NCBI GenBank assembly: GCA_958299035.1
Contig: CATQJL010000112.1
Coordinates: 8,160,880-8,224,879 of the forward strand
DNA from: Cylicocyclus nassatus
Lineage: Eukaryota; Nematoda; Chromadorea; Rhabditida; Strongylidae
DNA length: 64,000 bases
Reading direction: 5' to 3'
The notes beneath the pieces were generated by a model. It ran no database searches and was not told the origin of the DNA. It was given only the letters and a program-made list of their open reading frames with translations. Position numbers and translations under genes: made by a program. This document shows, one piece after another, positions 1-12,560 of the stretch; within the stretch, counting starts at the first letter, position 1, and every line of letters begins with the position of its first letter.

Positions 1-540
1 CAAGAAAGAGAAGCCGTTGTGATCATACCATCCAAAAAACAGATACGCAGACCTGTAAATCTCTTGGTACCTCTAGAGTTAGAGGACAGAACTGCAGGGG
101 AGAGTGAGCAAAAAAGAGAGCGAACTCAAAAAGAACCATCAAATTGCAAGCACAACTTGAGGTCTCGGGAAAGAGAACAACGTAGCAGAGAAAGTAACAC
201 TTCAAATCTTCGGCTTTCTTCACTTATCACCCTATGCGCAACCATTCTATGTACGTCTAGCTTCTCGCAACAAGTACTCTTGTCGAAAGCCTCCACCACA
301 ACTATAGAGCTACCTCTACTTTTGTCAAAGACGCGCACGTCATTTTACGCTTATAACACATTTGAACATATATGGGTCCAAACACGGGGAGCATGGCTTT
401 CACGAAACACATTTCCAGCAACTTCGTGCTCCAACAGGTACACACTCACACAAGTGATTGAAAAAGCGTATATTAGAAACAAGTGCCGCGAAACAAGTTG
501 GAATTTTATCTATACCATACATAGTAAATTCATACTATCT

Positions 541-549
541 AATTTCAGT
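541..549 (+). promoter_or_regulatory. candidate 3' splice (trans-splice) acceptor before the Gag-like start
   Basis: The sequence ctaatttcag followed by T and ATG fits the nematode TTTCAG acceptor consensus and ends one base before the ATG at 550. The open frame upstream (19-549) looks like chance read-through, with low-complexity Ser/Thr/Arg composition. This suggests the mRNA begins, by cis- or trans-splicing, at about 549. Inference only. Confidence 0.4.
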
Positions 550-1895
550 ATGTCCTTTGGAAAAATGGTTGACGATGTTCGACGCCTAGCTATCATCTCG
601 GACAGTCACTCGAAAACCGAATTGGAGGAGCACATGAAGCGGACAAAAAAAGCTCTTTCGCGACAGATAGCTACCGCAGTGGCGATTAGAGAAGACTACG
701 AACATCTCAAGGATAAACAAGTCTTCGAAGGGGATCCACGCGAACAGCTGATTGTTGCTAGTAGACTACACCTCGCGGCAAAAGTGAACAAAGAACGTTA
801 TCTGGCGTTGTGCACGCGGTTTTCGCTGCTTAACAAATGCTACGCCCTTAGCCACGAGAAAGGCCAAGGAGAAAGTGATTACTACTGCGACTTCCGAGAG
901 ATTAGCGCACAAATGGAAGGAATAAAAGAGCTCATTAGAAGGATCGAAAAGCGACGCCAAATCGCGGAGGGCAACCTTCGCTCCACAGCGGATAGGAAAG
1001 AGGAGGTGGACAAGAGGATTATGCGGATCCTTCAAGACAAGTTGGCCCAGCGTAACCGGGAGATTTTCCTTCTGAAAACTAAAATCGCCAGTCCAACTCA
1101 TGAGGAACGCAGTTCCAATCGCAGCACTAGTTTCGGATGTCAAGTTCGCCCCGGGCTTTCCAGTGCTGCAGCACAAACAGAAGTCCCCGAAGCAGACGAT
1201 GTCGAGCAGGCTGCAGTTGGAGAGGAAGACGACGAGATGGATGTATCTTGTGCCGCAAACGATGAACCGATGGACGATGACCAGTACTTGGGACATCTCA
1301 TACACGAAACTGAATCTAGCCAGGAGAACGAATGTCCGCCAAGAAAGGAAGACGAGAAAGAGGAACGAATCAAAGAAAAAGAAGAAGACTGCCGGGCTCT
1401 TTTGGAACAAATCGATCAGCTGGAACAAGCTTTGAAAGTCTTCCCCTACCGAATTACGGCGAGGTACCGCGCGGAACCCACGTACTTTTCTTTTGTGCGT
1501 TCTGTAAAGCGCGTGACAACCACTACTCCGATTCCTGTCCATACGTAGGAGCCGGCAATGACCGCTACGAACAAGTCAGGCGCGAGAACTTATGCCCACT
1601 TATGCCCCGCTGCCTCGAATCCTGCCCACCAGGACGATGCCAGTTCCGAAGAAGGCCGTGTTTTTACTGTGAGAGGATCAGCTGCACTAAGGCCGCAAGG
1701 CTCATGCCTCGCGATTCGGGCCACCACAAAGCCCTGTGCACAGTGCCAGATAAGAAGGAAACGCTCAGGCAATGGCTTAACGAGCTGAAGCAGCAGTATA
1801 TCGGGCTCAGAAGAGAGATTGTCAACATGAAGGAAACCAACGCCGAGGCCCGAGTGTCGCCAAAGGCGACTTTCAGATCGCAGGAGGGCAAGTAG
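550..1895 (+). pseudogene. retroelement Gag-like coiled-coil / zinc-knuckle protein, frameshifted
   Basis: I choose the ATG at 550 because it follows a TTTCAG acceptor and because charged helical sequence starts there. The first part, read to about 1450, is rich in Lys/Glu/Arg and looks like coiled coil, with an acidic stretch around 1190-1300. Homology then moves to the -1 frame (open 1332-1895), which carries a Cys/His cluster. It starts with CAFCKARDNHYSDSC (C-x2-C-x5-H-x4-C, about 1499-1543), followed by further Cys and His pairs and an HHKALC motif near 1722-1740. This knuckle arrangement is typical of Gag-like proteins of nematode retroelements. The switch lies at about 1450-1490 and could be a mutation, a sequencing indel or -1 frameshifting. 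I found no protease or reverse transcriptase downstream, so the copy is incomplete. Confidence 0.6.
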
Positions 1896-1923
1896 ACCAA
1901 ACCGCGGACTATGGACTCCGCGG

Positions 1924-1933
1924 GCTATATAAG
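1924..1933 (+). promoter_or_regulatory. possible TATA box
   Basis: The sequence ctatataagg sits in a GC-rich setting about 30 bp after the zinc-knuckle frame ends. It could be the promoter of a long terminal repeat at the 3' end of this retroelement. I found no matching second repeat inside the window. Confidence 0.35.
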
Positions 1934-2112
1934 GAGGCGCCGCCGCCGAGGAACAGATCGCGGATAGGAACGAGACAAGTACAAGTTTGATAACAAGTGA
2001 TCTCACCTGTTGTGTTTGTATTTGAATGTTATTTAAGAAGTCCATTACTCACACAATCGCTTCGTTGTTATTGTTATAGCGTTGTTATTGTTATAGCTGT
2101 TTTAAGGATAAA

Positions 2113-2134
2113 GGTTTGATTACCCAAGTTTGAG
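2113..2134 (+). ncRNA. SL1-like spliced-leader sequence, one mismatch
   Basis: These 22 bases match the nematode SL1 leader at 21 of 22 positions (G instead of A at position 6). They are followed by GGTACC, so a GT donor directly follows GAG as in SL RNA genes. A short stem-loop (GGCACTCAG, 2149-2157, pairing with CTGAGCC, 2166-2172) lies downstream. No clear Sm-binding site (A-T5-6-G) is visible in the next 100 bases. It may therefore be a variant or dead SL RNA gene, or the 5' end of a retrocopied trans-spliced mRNA. A chance match of this length is very unlikely. Confidence 0.55.
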
Positions 2135-2199
2135 GTACCATCCCGCGTGGCACTCAGACCGACCGCTGAGCCAACCTTTGCTACATATATGTGAATGAT

Positions 2200-3027
2200 A
2201 GGAGACAACTATTTACGAGATTATGGTGCATACAAAAGTGAAATTCTTGTCGAGAGAAACATTACAGAGAAGAATAAAGCGCACTTTTGTCATATGTGTG
2301 ATGTTTTGGGTTTGGCGAGAATGAGACAGTTCTCTACGTCAAAATTTACCGGAAAAGGGTGAAACTGGTCAGAGCTTGTATCTAAACATTTTCACCATTT
2401 AGAAAGAATGTGCATTGTCAAGGCTCAAAAACAAGACCGGAACATTTTTTTTTGCGAAACAACGCTTGAAAGTCAAACGTCCACAGTCAGTCGGAAACAG
2501 CTACTACTGAGACCTCGTTTGGACATTTCTTGATATATCGGTAACACCACAGTGCCAGCATATAAGCTTCTTGCTGCTAGCTGGTCCGAGTGTCCTTGCA
2601 AAAAAAATTTTGTGGGGTACGGACCATATGCGGGAAGCGTAGATGTCGAAATGACGCTCTCAAAACTTCGCTTAGAAAAATTATGAGACAGAGGCCATCA
2701 GGTTTGCATCGGAAGTAAGAAGCGGATCTTGCAGAGCATGGTCGGTTCTTTCGCATGGTACTGGTACTTCGCCGCAAACCAACCGCTCCATCAGAAAACG
2801 ACGGCAAAAATCAAAAAAGTGCAAGAAACTTATAGAACGACCTAATACATAACAAATTAACTCACTACATATGTTGCGCACTTTTAAGCACATACGTAGA
2901 GTAAATGAAGCAATGTGCTTGTTTGAAGTTATCCGCCAGAAGCCACGTTTTAGTCAGATTTTTTTAAGAATCAAATACCTTCGATGTTGCACAGCCATCG
3001 TAAAACCAAATATGCTTTATTGGTTAC
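2200..3027. other. no gene recognised
   Basis: AT-rich sequence with no convincing exon or repeat. Short open frames on both strands show no recognisable motif. Confidence 0.5.
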
Positions 3028-3029
3028 TA

Positions 3030-4002
3030 TTAGGTTGGTAAGAAAGTTTTCGGACACTGCCTTTATACAAAGATAATGCTTCGATGCAAGCACCAATTAG
3101 GGCATGCTGTACATCATTAGATAGAGGAAAGCAAACACTACAAGACCATATCAATCACAACCATGACTAATGAATCCTGTGAAAATAGAGGCGAAAATTT
3201 GAAGACATAGGATTTCGACAGAGCTTAGAACTCCACCTTCTGTAAACCCTGTAACACTCACAAATATTCCAATATATAGTAGACATGAACTCACATGCAT
3301 TTAAGCAAGGTTTATATGGAATTTGAGCTTAATTAGCAAGAAAAATGAGATAATCGAAAAGTGGCAAACTCCGCCCCTATCTTATATATAAAGCTGAATG
3401 TCTGTTTGTATGTATGTATGTCTGTCTGTCTGTCTGTCTGTATGTCTGTCTGTACGTATGTTCCGAATAGAAAGTTCCATTTCTGAACCGATCGGGACCA
3501 AACTTGGCACACATACACTTCGGGCCCCGGCGGGTGTCATAGGCTACTTTTCGTATCGATCGATATCGATTTTATAGATTTTTTGTAAAATTTGAGCTAC
3601 GGGGCTGGGAATTGGCACAGGGGGGTAAGTGAGCATGGGGATTCCGAATACAATATTAGTTTTTAAAATCGTGCATTACTTTTATCGATTTTATCGATTT
3701 TTTTTGCAAAGTTTGAGCTACGGGGCTGGGATTTGGCACAGGGGGGTAATCAAGCATGCTGATCACCCCCGTGGGGTTGGTCTGGTTGGTCCGGATCGGT
3801 TAAGAAATGGAATTTTCTATTCGGAACATACGGCGGAGCCGGGTAAGCCAGCTAGTTGACTTTAAGCTCCTTCCACTTGCACATGTATAAGCCGTGTATA
3901 TGTGAGAGCGCAACTACAAATTTTCGCGTTCGTAAATGCATTACAACCCGAGAAATAGCAATTTTCGCTTGAAAATGTCCGAAAACTTTTTTATCAACCT
4001 AA
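3030..4002. mobile_element. mariner-type non-autonomous element with TA target duplication
   Basis: Terminal inverted repeats of about 26-28 bp begin TTAGGTTGGTAAGAAAG on the left. The right end is the complement with two or three mismatches. TA dinucleotides lie immediately outside (3028-3029 and 4003-4004). No transposase frame is seen. The interior has been invaded by a Helitron-like element at 3380-3855. Confidence 0.75.
3380..3855 (+). mobile_element. non-autonomous Helitron-like element
   Basis: It begins TCTTATATATAAAGC after an A and ends CTAG before a T, the A|TC...CTAG|T boundary of Helitrons. A short GC hairpin (CGGCGGAGCCG) lies about 15 bases before the end. The interior has a TCTG/TATG microsatellite, two copies of a unit around GAGCTACGGGGCTGGGA, and subterminal inverted repeats around CCGAATAGAAA. 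A second family member is at 52300-53436. Confidence 0.75.
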
Positions 4003-4004
4003 TA

Positions 4005-7000
4005 ATTGACAAACCATGCAGGGTGAGCGTGTGAAAGCAGATGTAATGATTCTACTTGAAGAACCCGCAGTAGAGGTCGTCGTAGCTGCCCCACAGAAGA
4101 CGGTTGTAGAATCTGGCGCATCTGTAGTTGCTGTTCGTCAGGAAGAGCTAGAATGCTTTATTAACTGAGCTGTTACTAGTTTACAAAATTTTTGAATTCA
4201 GCATATATGAAGTTCACGATGGCCATTAGTTATCGATGTTCAAGGCCAAGAAAGAAAAACTTTAAACTGACATTCTCTAGCTGTCTTCACAGTTACAGTA
4301 TTTTAGTTTACGCTAATCTTATCGCTTTACCTACCTGGCAAGCGTCTTCTTTCTCGTTGATGTGATTGAACATTGCATTTGCTGCTTGTTCATAGTTCTT
4401 ATAGCTAAAGGAGTGATTGAGGTACATAGATACGCTGTTCTACTCTAACCCACTATATGTCGACTTTGAATATGCGGGTACTACTTCCATCCTTCCACCA
4501 ATTCTTCTGCATATTAATTCGAGTATCTACGAAGTAATCGTAAAGTTTCGTGAGTTTGTCAGGTCCACCTTTTTTCTGAAAAAAAAATTTTTTTGAATGC
4601 AATGACTAAAAATGTTTGAAAAGTGTTTTGTATTTGTGTATTTGTGTTCAAAAGATGCAAACGTGAAAAAGTTTTGATTCAAAAAACACAAGATTTTGTT
4701 CACATAGCTTTTCTTATTGCAGACGTTTTCGGATCGGTCTATTTAGGCTATCAAGAGGTAAGATTCGGACTATAAAGGTCAACTAACCAAAGGAAGAGGG
4801 TTGCATTGCTTTTTGAATTTGTTGATAAGCACTTCATCTCGGTGGGGATCTTCTTTCATAGCAAACCTATCTCGATTGTTAAAGTCTTCATAAGAAGCAG
4901 AGCAGAATGGCAAAAGCTGAAGTTCCAGTTATTTATAGATATCATATCCAAGCTTTACCGATACTAAGAAGCACTTACGAAGAAAGTGTGGAACAACATT
5001 TCTAATGATGCCCACACCGTGTCCAGCCTTTATACGGGCGGATTTCGTTTAAGTAAAATGTTGAACTCTATAGATGTTGAACTCTATGAAATAAGCTGTA
5101 CCGATCCTTTGGTTCGCAGTGGTCTATCGGATCATGAGTGGTGGAGTGCACGTCATGTATGGGAGCTTATAGGAATCACGAGCACGCGTATTGGACTGTT
5201 TGGTGAAGTTATTTGATCTAATTTGATACGAACTTGAAGAGCACACTAGAAATCGAGCTAGGCGGCTCTAAGAGTCCTGGTGCAAACTTTGGATACTCAA
5301 GTTAGATAGGTCTGAGGGTAACAGTTTTGTTACACTTATTCGGCGAGTGTGAAAGCGCTGGAAGGAACCCTCAACTTTTTACTAGAACTTTGAGCTGCCA
5401 ATGTTACTCAATCGCTAAGGCGATATAGCTTTGCACTGGTTCAAACTCAAACTCATAAGTTTTTCATTTCTCTCTCATCCAAAATGTTCATTTGGAGGGG
5501 TGTCGCTAGCAGTCTTGCGTGCGGGTGCTGAAAGTTCCTATCCGAGCCATATTCTCGCATCTAGGTGGTGCCAGACGATTCGGACTCGCCATAATCACGA
5601 GCTCTGATACCATGACATAGCAAGTCCCGCCCTTGCTTCGCTTAAATCCAGTGAAAATTCGAAAATTGGAGTTTTGAGGGTCTTCAAAATTTCTTTTTTA
5701 GAGATGTGATTGTCCAGAGTCGAGGCTCAGCAGCGATACTGCCTGACCTAGATCAAAGTTTGTTTTGGGGTTTCGAGATTGCTTTTCTGCAATGATATAC
5801 GATTTGTGCAGCACTGCTGCTTTTTACGCCTTTTTTGAATCCCAAAATGTTTTTTTTTTCAGACAATTGTTTCTCTAAAATCAAGTGTCATACAAAAATG
5901 AGCACGTTCACTCCTACCCCGAAGTCAGCGGTATATCAGCTCTCGTGTTTTTTTTCAATATCATCCAAATCTTCGTCTTTCAAGCACCAACCAGGGCCCA
6001 GCACGAGGATGACAAAGAAACATCGGTAAAACGACTCCGTCTTTGCCACTATCGATTTTTACGATTCCCCACTTGATCTCGCCAGCTATCTTTGCTCTTC
6101 GATTAGCGCGCTTTCTTCCTCAAAAGTGTCGTTGCTAATCCGGATTCTAATAAGAAGGAGAGGAAAAGTTTTGGAACCAAATTGTTACTATATATAAGGT
6201 TTTGGTGTAAAACTGAGTCAAAATTTTCAAAAACTTGTGTGAAATAGAAGTTCTGCCTACCTTAGGTGGGCACAGGTGGGCAATTAACCACCTAATATGA
6301 AAAACGCACGCTCTCTTTTCACATAAGTTTTCCAATTTTTCACAGTTTTTTTTCCTCACCAACTGCACGTACGCACACCATTTGTACCACATCGTCACCT
6401 CGCGTTGCAAACGAGCCATTTCATCATTTTATGGTAATGGAAGTTTCAGAAAAAAGTTTGCCACAACCTTGTCACATAATTTTCCCGCAATACACTGCAT
6501 GCTCGTCCTTGCTATGTTTATTTATAATCCATCTTAGCCATATCGTTGTGAGCGATGTAACCAAGACACTTAATCACAACCCAACGAAAATGTCGATTTT
6601 TGAAAATAAGGCGCGAACAAGATCGTGTTTTTACGTGTCAGTCGTGTAGCAACTTGTCGAAAGTGTATGTACATGTAAACATATATACCATGTCCCTTTG
6701 CTTTCCATCCAAAACGATTTTCAGCCTGACATTGCCCACCTCGTGCCGGGCCTTGGCCGCAACATGTCATGGATTCTAGTGCATCTCCATTTCTCGCCTC
6801 GCTACCGCCAGATCACCGCAAATGATTCTCGCCCTGCTACGAATGTTCAGTTGTAAAAAGAAACTCTTCAAAATAGAAGCATACCAACAAACATTTGGTA
6901 AACAGCTGTTGTTTACCTGAATTGGCTTAGGAAAGAAGCATCGCAGTAAAGTGCGAACTTCATATTCGAGATCAGCGGCTATTATAAGCTTGGTAGAGTT

Positions 7001-7400
7001 CCCAGCTTGTGCGTTTTCTTCTTAGAGGCAGCGTCCACCCAAAATCCACCCACCCATATTAGCATATAGTTGCAAAGAGGGCACCAAATGTATCCGATCT
7101 GCGTTGGTCCGATCCTTTGAAGTGGCTTCTAAAAGGAGATACGAACCTGTGATACGTATCACAAACCTCCCCTCGTATCACAAATCTCCCCCTGAGAACG
7201 AGTGCTCACGCAAGAGCTGCAAATGCACCCATGCGGTTGCAGCTCTTCCCCGATGACAAGCCGAAGGGATAAACAATCCGAAACTCGTCCGCGCCCGTAA
7301 AACAAGGTCCCCAGGAATCGGGTTGAGGGTTTTGGACAATTTTAACTTTATAATTGTAATTAAGGCCACGGAAAGGCCTCAGAATGACAAAAATATGAGA
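4005..7400. other. intergenic sequence without recognised gene
   Basis: No exon, RNA gene or complete mobile element is recognised in this stretch. Poly-T runs and short open frames occur on both strands, none with a domain signature. Confidence 0.45.
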
Positions 7401-7467
7401 GGCGAAATTTTGCCCGGACGCTGCCTTTATGGCAAAATGTGTGGCTTTCGATGACCTAAAATCTTCA

Positions 7468-8345
7468 TCGAGATCTATACCGCAATCCTACAGTAACAAG
7501 AGCGGTTGGAGATTCGCTCCACTCTGTGAATCTAAGTTGAAAAAAAACCAACGAAAGCATATTTCAAAAATCGTGAAAACTGCTTTAAAGGCAGTGGATC
7601 GGCAAAATCCAACAACTTGGGATTTTAACGCGGTAGGTTCCTTATCGCCCAACTCTGAAAACATTGCAATCCCGGTTGCACAGCATGCTTTCCCTGCCGA
7701 GAGAATCGCTCTCAAACTTACACGCGCACGCCAACCTTACACGCATCTGGACGAGTTGGCAATTTTCTTCTCAATATTGGAGACGCCCGCCGCAACGCTA
7801 CAGCCATCGGGTCCTACCACGATTTAACGTCATCGGCCCTGCTCCACTCGTCCAATATCAAAGGGAAGGGCATTGAAAACGCTCATTTTCGCCGTTTTCA
7901 AGCTTTCAAAAGTGGATTTTCGGGATCAGCGTAATGAAAAACCCCAGGCAAGCGTAAATTTGACTAGGTTCAGATTTGCCGAGCCACTGCCTTCAACAAC
8001 TTCCTTTGAAAATGTGGTCAGGTTATTAGAAGCTCAGAAAACTTGTGAGAGGTTTTGCAATATATTCAGCCTATTTGAAAACACTGCTACACAATTTTTC
8101 AAGTTTTTCTGGGGATTTTTCTTGTACAGCCTACTGCGGAATATCACTGCATGTCGAGTGTTGATAACGTAATCCTATAATAAGATCCGCTTTACACTAT
8201 AGACTTAAGACAAAGCAAGCCTACAGAATAGTACTCAAAGATCGGCAACAGACTTCAAAAAGGAGTTATTGCCGATCAGACAATGCGCACATTTTTTGGG
8301 ACACCTCCGTATATGCAGGATGTCCCAAAAGTTTTTGAGCCCAGT
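7468..8345. repeat. eroded remnants of the CAGGGTGTCCCAAAA transposon family
   Basis: Bases about 7470-7545 resemble the inner part of the better-preserved copies (CAATCCTACAGTAA, then ATTCGCTCC, then AATCTAAGTTG). TIR-like ends TTTTTTGGGACACCT (about 8291-8305) and GGATGTCCCAAAA (about 8318-8330) lie further on. The element is too decayed to set boundaries. Confidence 0.4.
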
Positions 8346-8750
8346 TTTCCAACGTAGTAAGTTTGTTAATATTATTGAACACTTTCTGATCAGGGTTTGC
8401 GTGTGAGTACTTCGTTTAGTTGCTGATAATATTCCAAGAGAAAAAAATATACCGTTTGCTTCTTACATTCTCAAGAAATTGTCCTTAAAGCAAGCAGCAC
8501 CACGATTTTGAGTCAGACCAATGGATTGACCTCAAAATCGTACTACTGTAGGATTGATAAACACATTTTAAAAGCAGTGCCTGAGAAGAAGAAGTTCTCG
8601 GAAGCAAAAACCCGTACAATCTGGAAATTCCAACGTTGAGTCTAATGATCTCATAGTAAGAACTGAGATGTTCTTGCCATCCTACAAGGTCTCTGCTTTT
8701 TGTTCTCCGTTTGTTTTACTTTTCTTGCATCCATGGTCGTTGCATTTGTA

Positions 8751-9607
8751 TTAGGTTGTTTGGAGATCAATGTCCGTTTTGAACTTCAACAATAAGTCCA
8801 TACACTTTTCACTCTTAAATAGGAAAATACCGTTTGATAGAGCAAAGCACTCTAAAGATGGCGGTCTCGCTCTTGAGCAACAGCTCTGACCCGCCTCGAG
8901 TTTCGAGTCAAAAACTAAAATGATTCAACTGCCTGAAAGATCGAGAAAAATCATAACTCAGTTCATAAGAGACCTACAAAAATTCTAACTTGCTCACGTA
9001 AGCACTATCCACATAAGGCATCAATGTACGCCGTTGCCGTATTTTTTTCTTTGTTACAAATCAAGAAAACGGAAATTTTCATGCTTTTGCTAAAGTGGTG
9101 CTGTGCGGTTCCCACATAAGTAGATGTATGCTACAAACTAATGAAAGCCATATTCGATATTTCTTAAGAACTAAAGCTTGTAGAGAGCTGAAAGTCCACG
9201 TTGGTATTTCTACAAATTTGTAGCACACATCTACTTATGTGGGAACCGCACAGCATCACTTTGGCAAAAGCATGAAAATTTCCGTTTTCTTGATTTGTAA
9301 CAAAGGAAAAAATGCGGCAACGGCGTACATTTATGTCTTATGTGGATAGTGCTTATGTGAGCAAGTTAGAATTTTTGTAGGTCTCTTATGAACTGAGTTA
9401 TGATTTTTCTCGATCTTTCAGGCAGTTAAATTCATTTTAGTTTTTGACTCGAAACTCGAGGCGGGTCAGAGCTGTTGCTCAAGAGCGAGACCGCCATCTT
9501 GTAGAGCTTGCTTTGCTCTATCAAACGGTACTTTCCTATTTAAGAGTGGAAAGTGTATGGACTTATTGTTGAAGTTCAAAACGGACATTAATCTCCAAAC
9601 AACCTAA
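8751..9607. mobile_element. mariner-type foldback element, 857 bp
   Basis: The ends TTAGGTTGTTTGGAGAT and its complement are flanked by TA (8749-8750, 9608-9609). Almost the whole element folds back: arms of about 380 bp pair with few mismatches around a centre near 9175. No protein is encoded. Its TIR resembles but is not identical to those of the elements at 3030 and 11009. Confidence 0.8.
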
Positions 9608-9609
9608 TA

Positions 9610-11006
9610 TTATTTCACTTTGGATGGTCTTTTTTGCTCAGTCTATTCTGTTCAAAAAAGTTGTTTATTCGATTTGAAGATTATGAATGAAAACAAAGAA
9701 AGAACTATAAATGCTGTTTTCATGTTCTCACGTTAATTGCTAGTGGCACGATTTGAATTGCCGAGCCAAAAGCTCTTGACCTTTCTTTGTGAATTAATCT
9801 TCAAAGGCAATTCTTGTCTTCCGTACTACGTTGTGGGCAGTCTGAAACGCGCGCCTCAAAAGAAGTGAGACATTTTCGACGTTAGCTACCTGTCTGATAC
9901 AGTGCAGGCGTTCCGCAATCGTCGAAGGGCTGCATGAAGGCCAGAAAAAGGTTTTTCGATATCTGAGTATACATAGTTGTTTTGTAACAGAGTCAAGCGT
10001 GTTCATCTATCCGGGACCCTCTTTTATACTTTGAAGGTACCCACCCATCCGTGCGACTCCCCCCCCCCCATTTCACCTTCGCTCCTTCCCATTTCCGCTC
10101 TTCTGCTGTAAGTTGCATTAACGAATGGCAGATCAACTCAAAGAATGCCATTAGAACTCAATTTGATTTATAAGTCACAGCAAGAAAAATCTACTTACAA
10201 ATTGGGAAATAATGCAACTATTGCCTGCATTGCTCGAAAACCTTTCAAAAGTGTTGTGTAAATAGGATATTCTACAAGGATTTGGCTGTGCTGTATTATG
10301 GTCGCCAAAAATGGATGTACAAGACATATTGACGAATGAACATTAATTTTGATTTAACATCGATGTGTAAAACGTAACGTGCTTAGACGCTGAATTATAA
10401 CAGAAATGGATAGATTAACAATTACGAAAAATTCTGGAATACAGAGCGTCGAACCGATTATGGACACAACGATTTTTTGCCTAATGCAGATACCACTGAA
10501 GGCCTACCTCACGAGTTCAGTCGCCACGCGATCTGGCAATTTATCAGATTTCTTCAAATTCAATACTCCCATATGCATAACTGTATAACTTCCGTGGGTT
10601 GATAAAATGCCCTTCTTCTGAGAAACCCCTTACGGTGATTCATGAACACTTGGACTAGTGCCAAATCGCATCGCTACTGAAATCGAGTGAGCATACTCAG
10701 GGCCTAAGAAACTCTTTGCGATCTAGGAGTACTTGGCACAACTCATTCATGTTTGAGTAAATATACTGAAAGAGGTTCATTGTGGCTCTGGAAATAAAAT
10801 TGCTTAAATAGTCTTGGGTTCAAATACCGTAAGCGACAACATCATTTTGCAAAGAAAAAATTCTATTTCAAAAGCTCAATGAATCTTTGTGACTAGAAGA
10901 CTTATTTCCCATTTTTGCACAATTTTCTTGCAAACAAAATCATTTTAGCACCCTCCTGAACGATGTCAAAAACGTGGACGGGCTCGATGCTTTGAGAATT
11001 CGTCAC
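9610..11006. other. intergenic, no gene recognised
   Basis: Contains a C-rich run near 10060 and a fragment near 10500-10545 resembling the repeat seen at 14160-14205 and 36020-36065 (CACGCGATTTGGCA-like). No coding or RNA gene evidence. Confidence 0.4.
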
Positions 11007-11544
11007 TATTAGGTCGTACCAAAAGTATTTTCGCTTTTTATTCGAATAGCTGTCACAATTCCAGAGTTAACGTCTATAAAAGGCGGTGACATTCAGTGCA
11101 ACTTTCCATTCTCTATCAAAAAGTTATGTTATGCCTTTGTGCAGCACAATGAAAGATTTTTTAGACCATCGCCAAAATCTGAAACCCAAGTCTTTTGCCA
11201 AGCTCACGTTCCCCCATTTTTCAACATTTTCATACCAACCTCCAACGACTGCCAAGTAGCGGATAGAGAGTGCAAACACGAAACTCGAAGCAATTTTCTT
11301 CTTTGTTAAAGTAAAAGGAAATTTTTTATTAATGAACGAAATCATTGTAATTTGGTAAACCTATCTCAGACACAACCGCTTCAAACCAATAGATCTCCAG
11401 AGTTTGGAACCTCCAAAAGTGGTTTATAATTGAATACTAGAAGACTTTGTGCTCGATTGTCGATAAACCTTGGCATTGTGATCAATTGTAATACAGTTTT
11501 TTAAGCTGTTGACCAAGGTTAGTAGCAAGACTTTATTTAACGAC

Positions 11545-11585
11545 AAGCCAACGTTTCGACAGTCCGTCCGCCTTCTTCATGGCTT
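11545..11585 (-). ncRNA. degenerate hammerhead-ribozyme-like motif in PLE terminal repeat
   Basis: On the minus strand the order is stem I 5' AAGCC, a mutated core (AUGAAGA where CUGACGA is expected), a stem II region, GAAAC, GUU, then stem I 3' GGCUU. Stem I still pairs over five bases. The mutated core predicts loss of cleavage. It is the inverted partner of 12849-12889. Confidence 0.5.
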
Positions 11586-11844
11586 CCTGAAAGATCGATA
11601 CTTTGAGAACTACCGACTCAAACGCCTGTTTGGCAATGGATTTAGTTTGACTATGTGATGGAGTGGCAGAGTAGATGTTGAAAGCCTGACCTCAGCCTTG
11701 CTAGATCGGGATGTAGAGACCGAACAGCCAGTATTGCGCTATGAGTGAGTGTAATAGTCATCAACAGTGCCCTTTATATGGTCATAGAAGATCTCTATCA
11801 GAAACCACATAGTGTTTGATAAGAGATCAGTTCACTGTTTATGG

Positions 11845-12560
11845 CAATGCCTTCATCTTAGCGGTTCATTTTTGGTGTTTTGGACGCTATCCAAAAGGCC
11901 TCCAACGTTTTGCGGGCTATTAACTCGGACTCGTGGACAAGATCGTAACAGTGACTTGAAAGTACTGGTTCTCATGACATAACCTTCGATGTGCGCCCAA
12001 AGGTGTGGACATTTTGGACTTTTTAAGGCCGTCAAGATGCTCTCTGATTTTTGTGCCCAAAAATCTGCCAGTCTCTCCTATGTATTGGTCACCGCAATTT
12101 TGACAGGTTATGAGATATACCCTTCCTATTTCCATGCAGTCACCTGGTTTGCCAGACGGGCAAATGACACAATCAGCGGTTGTGCAGATTCTGTCGTACT
12201 CTCGATTGCGGGTAAGTTGTTTTTTGAGATTAGGAGGGGGATATCTATAACTTCGACGGAATCATCGAGGCCCGCTTGAAGGATTTTCTGATAGCTTTGC
12301 TGAAATCATCAGTCACGAATAGAACACAAAACGGTATTTTTGTTTCTGGTTCATTTCGATCGGTCTGCTTTCTTGCCTACAGGTATGCCTTGGTGCACCT
12401 TTTTTAGGATAACCGTTAAAATACGCAATTGTTTGGCAAGGTTAATCGATGCATTGTGTTGTTCAACGTTGGATGAAACCGGTTCTGCTGTCTTGAACAT
12501 GTTTCCTATCACTGACCGTTTCATGCTCGAAGGATGCGCAGAGCGGTAGTGAATCATTAA
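11845..12560 (-). pseudogene. PLE GIY-YIG endonuclease remnant
   Basis: The minus strand carries the GIY-YIG hallmark VYLITCQNCGDQYIGETGR, with the Tyr-Leu-Ile and Tyr-Ile-Gly halves, the catalytic Arg in GETGR, and the helix KIREHLDG (within 11920-12135). An HPSSMKRSVIGN-like segment at about 12520-12557 belongs to the linker that precedes the endonuclease in PLEs. Frame changes and stops separate the pieces, so the copy is dead. The endonuclease of PLEs nicks target DNA for reverse transcription; the partner polymerase is missing here. Confidence 0.7.

Noticed and set aside
19..549. N-terminal extension of the Gag-like frame upstream of 550
   Set aside because: Composition unlike protein family members, and a splice acceptor sits directly before the ATG at 550.
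766..1542. 258-codon minus-strand open frame opposite the Gag-like gene
   Set aside because: Cys/Phe/Leu-rich shadow of the plus-strand coding sequence, with no domain.
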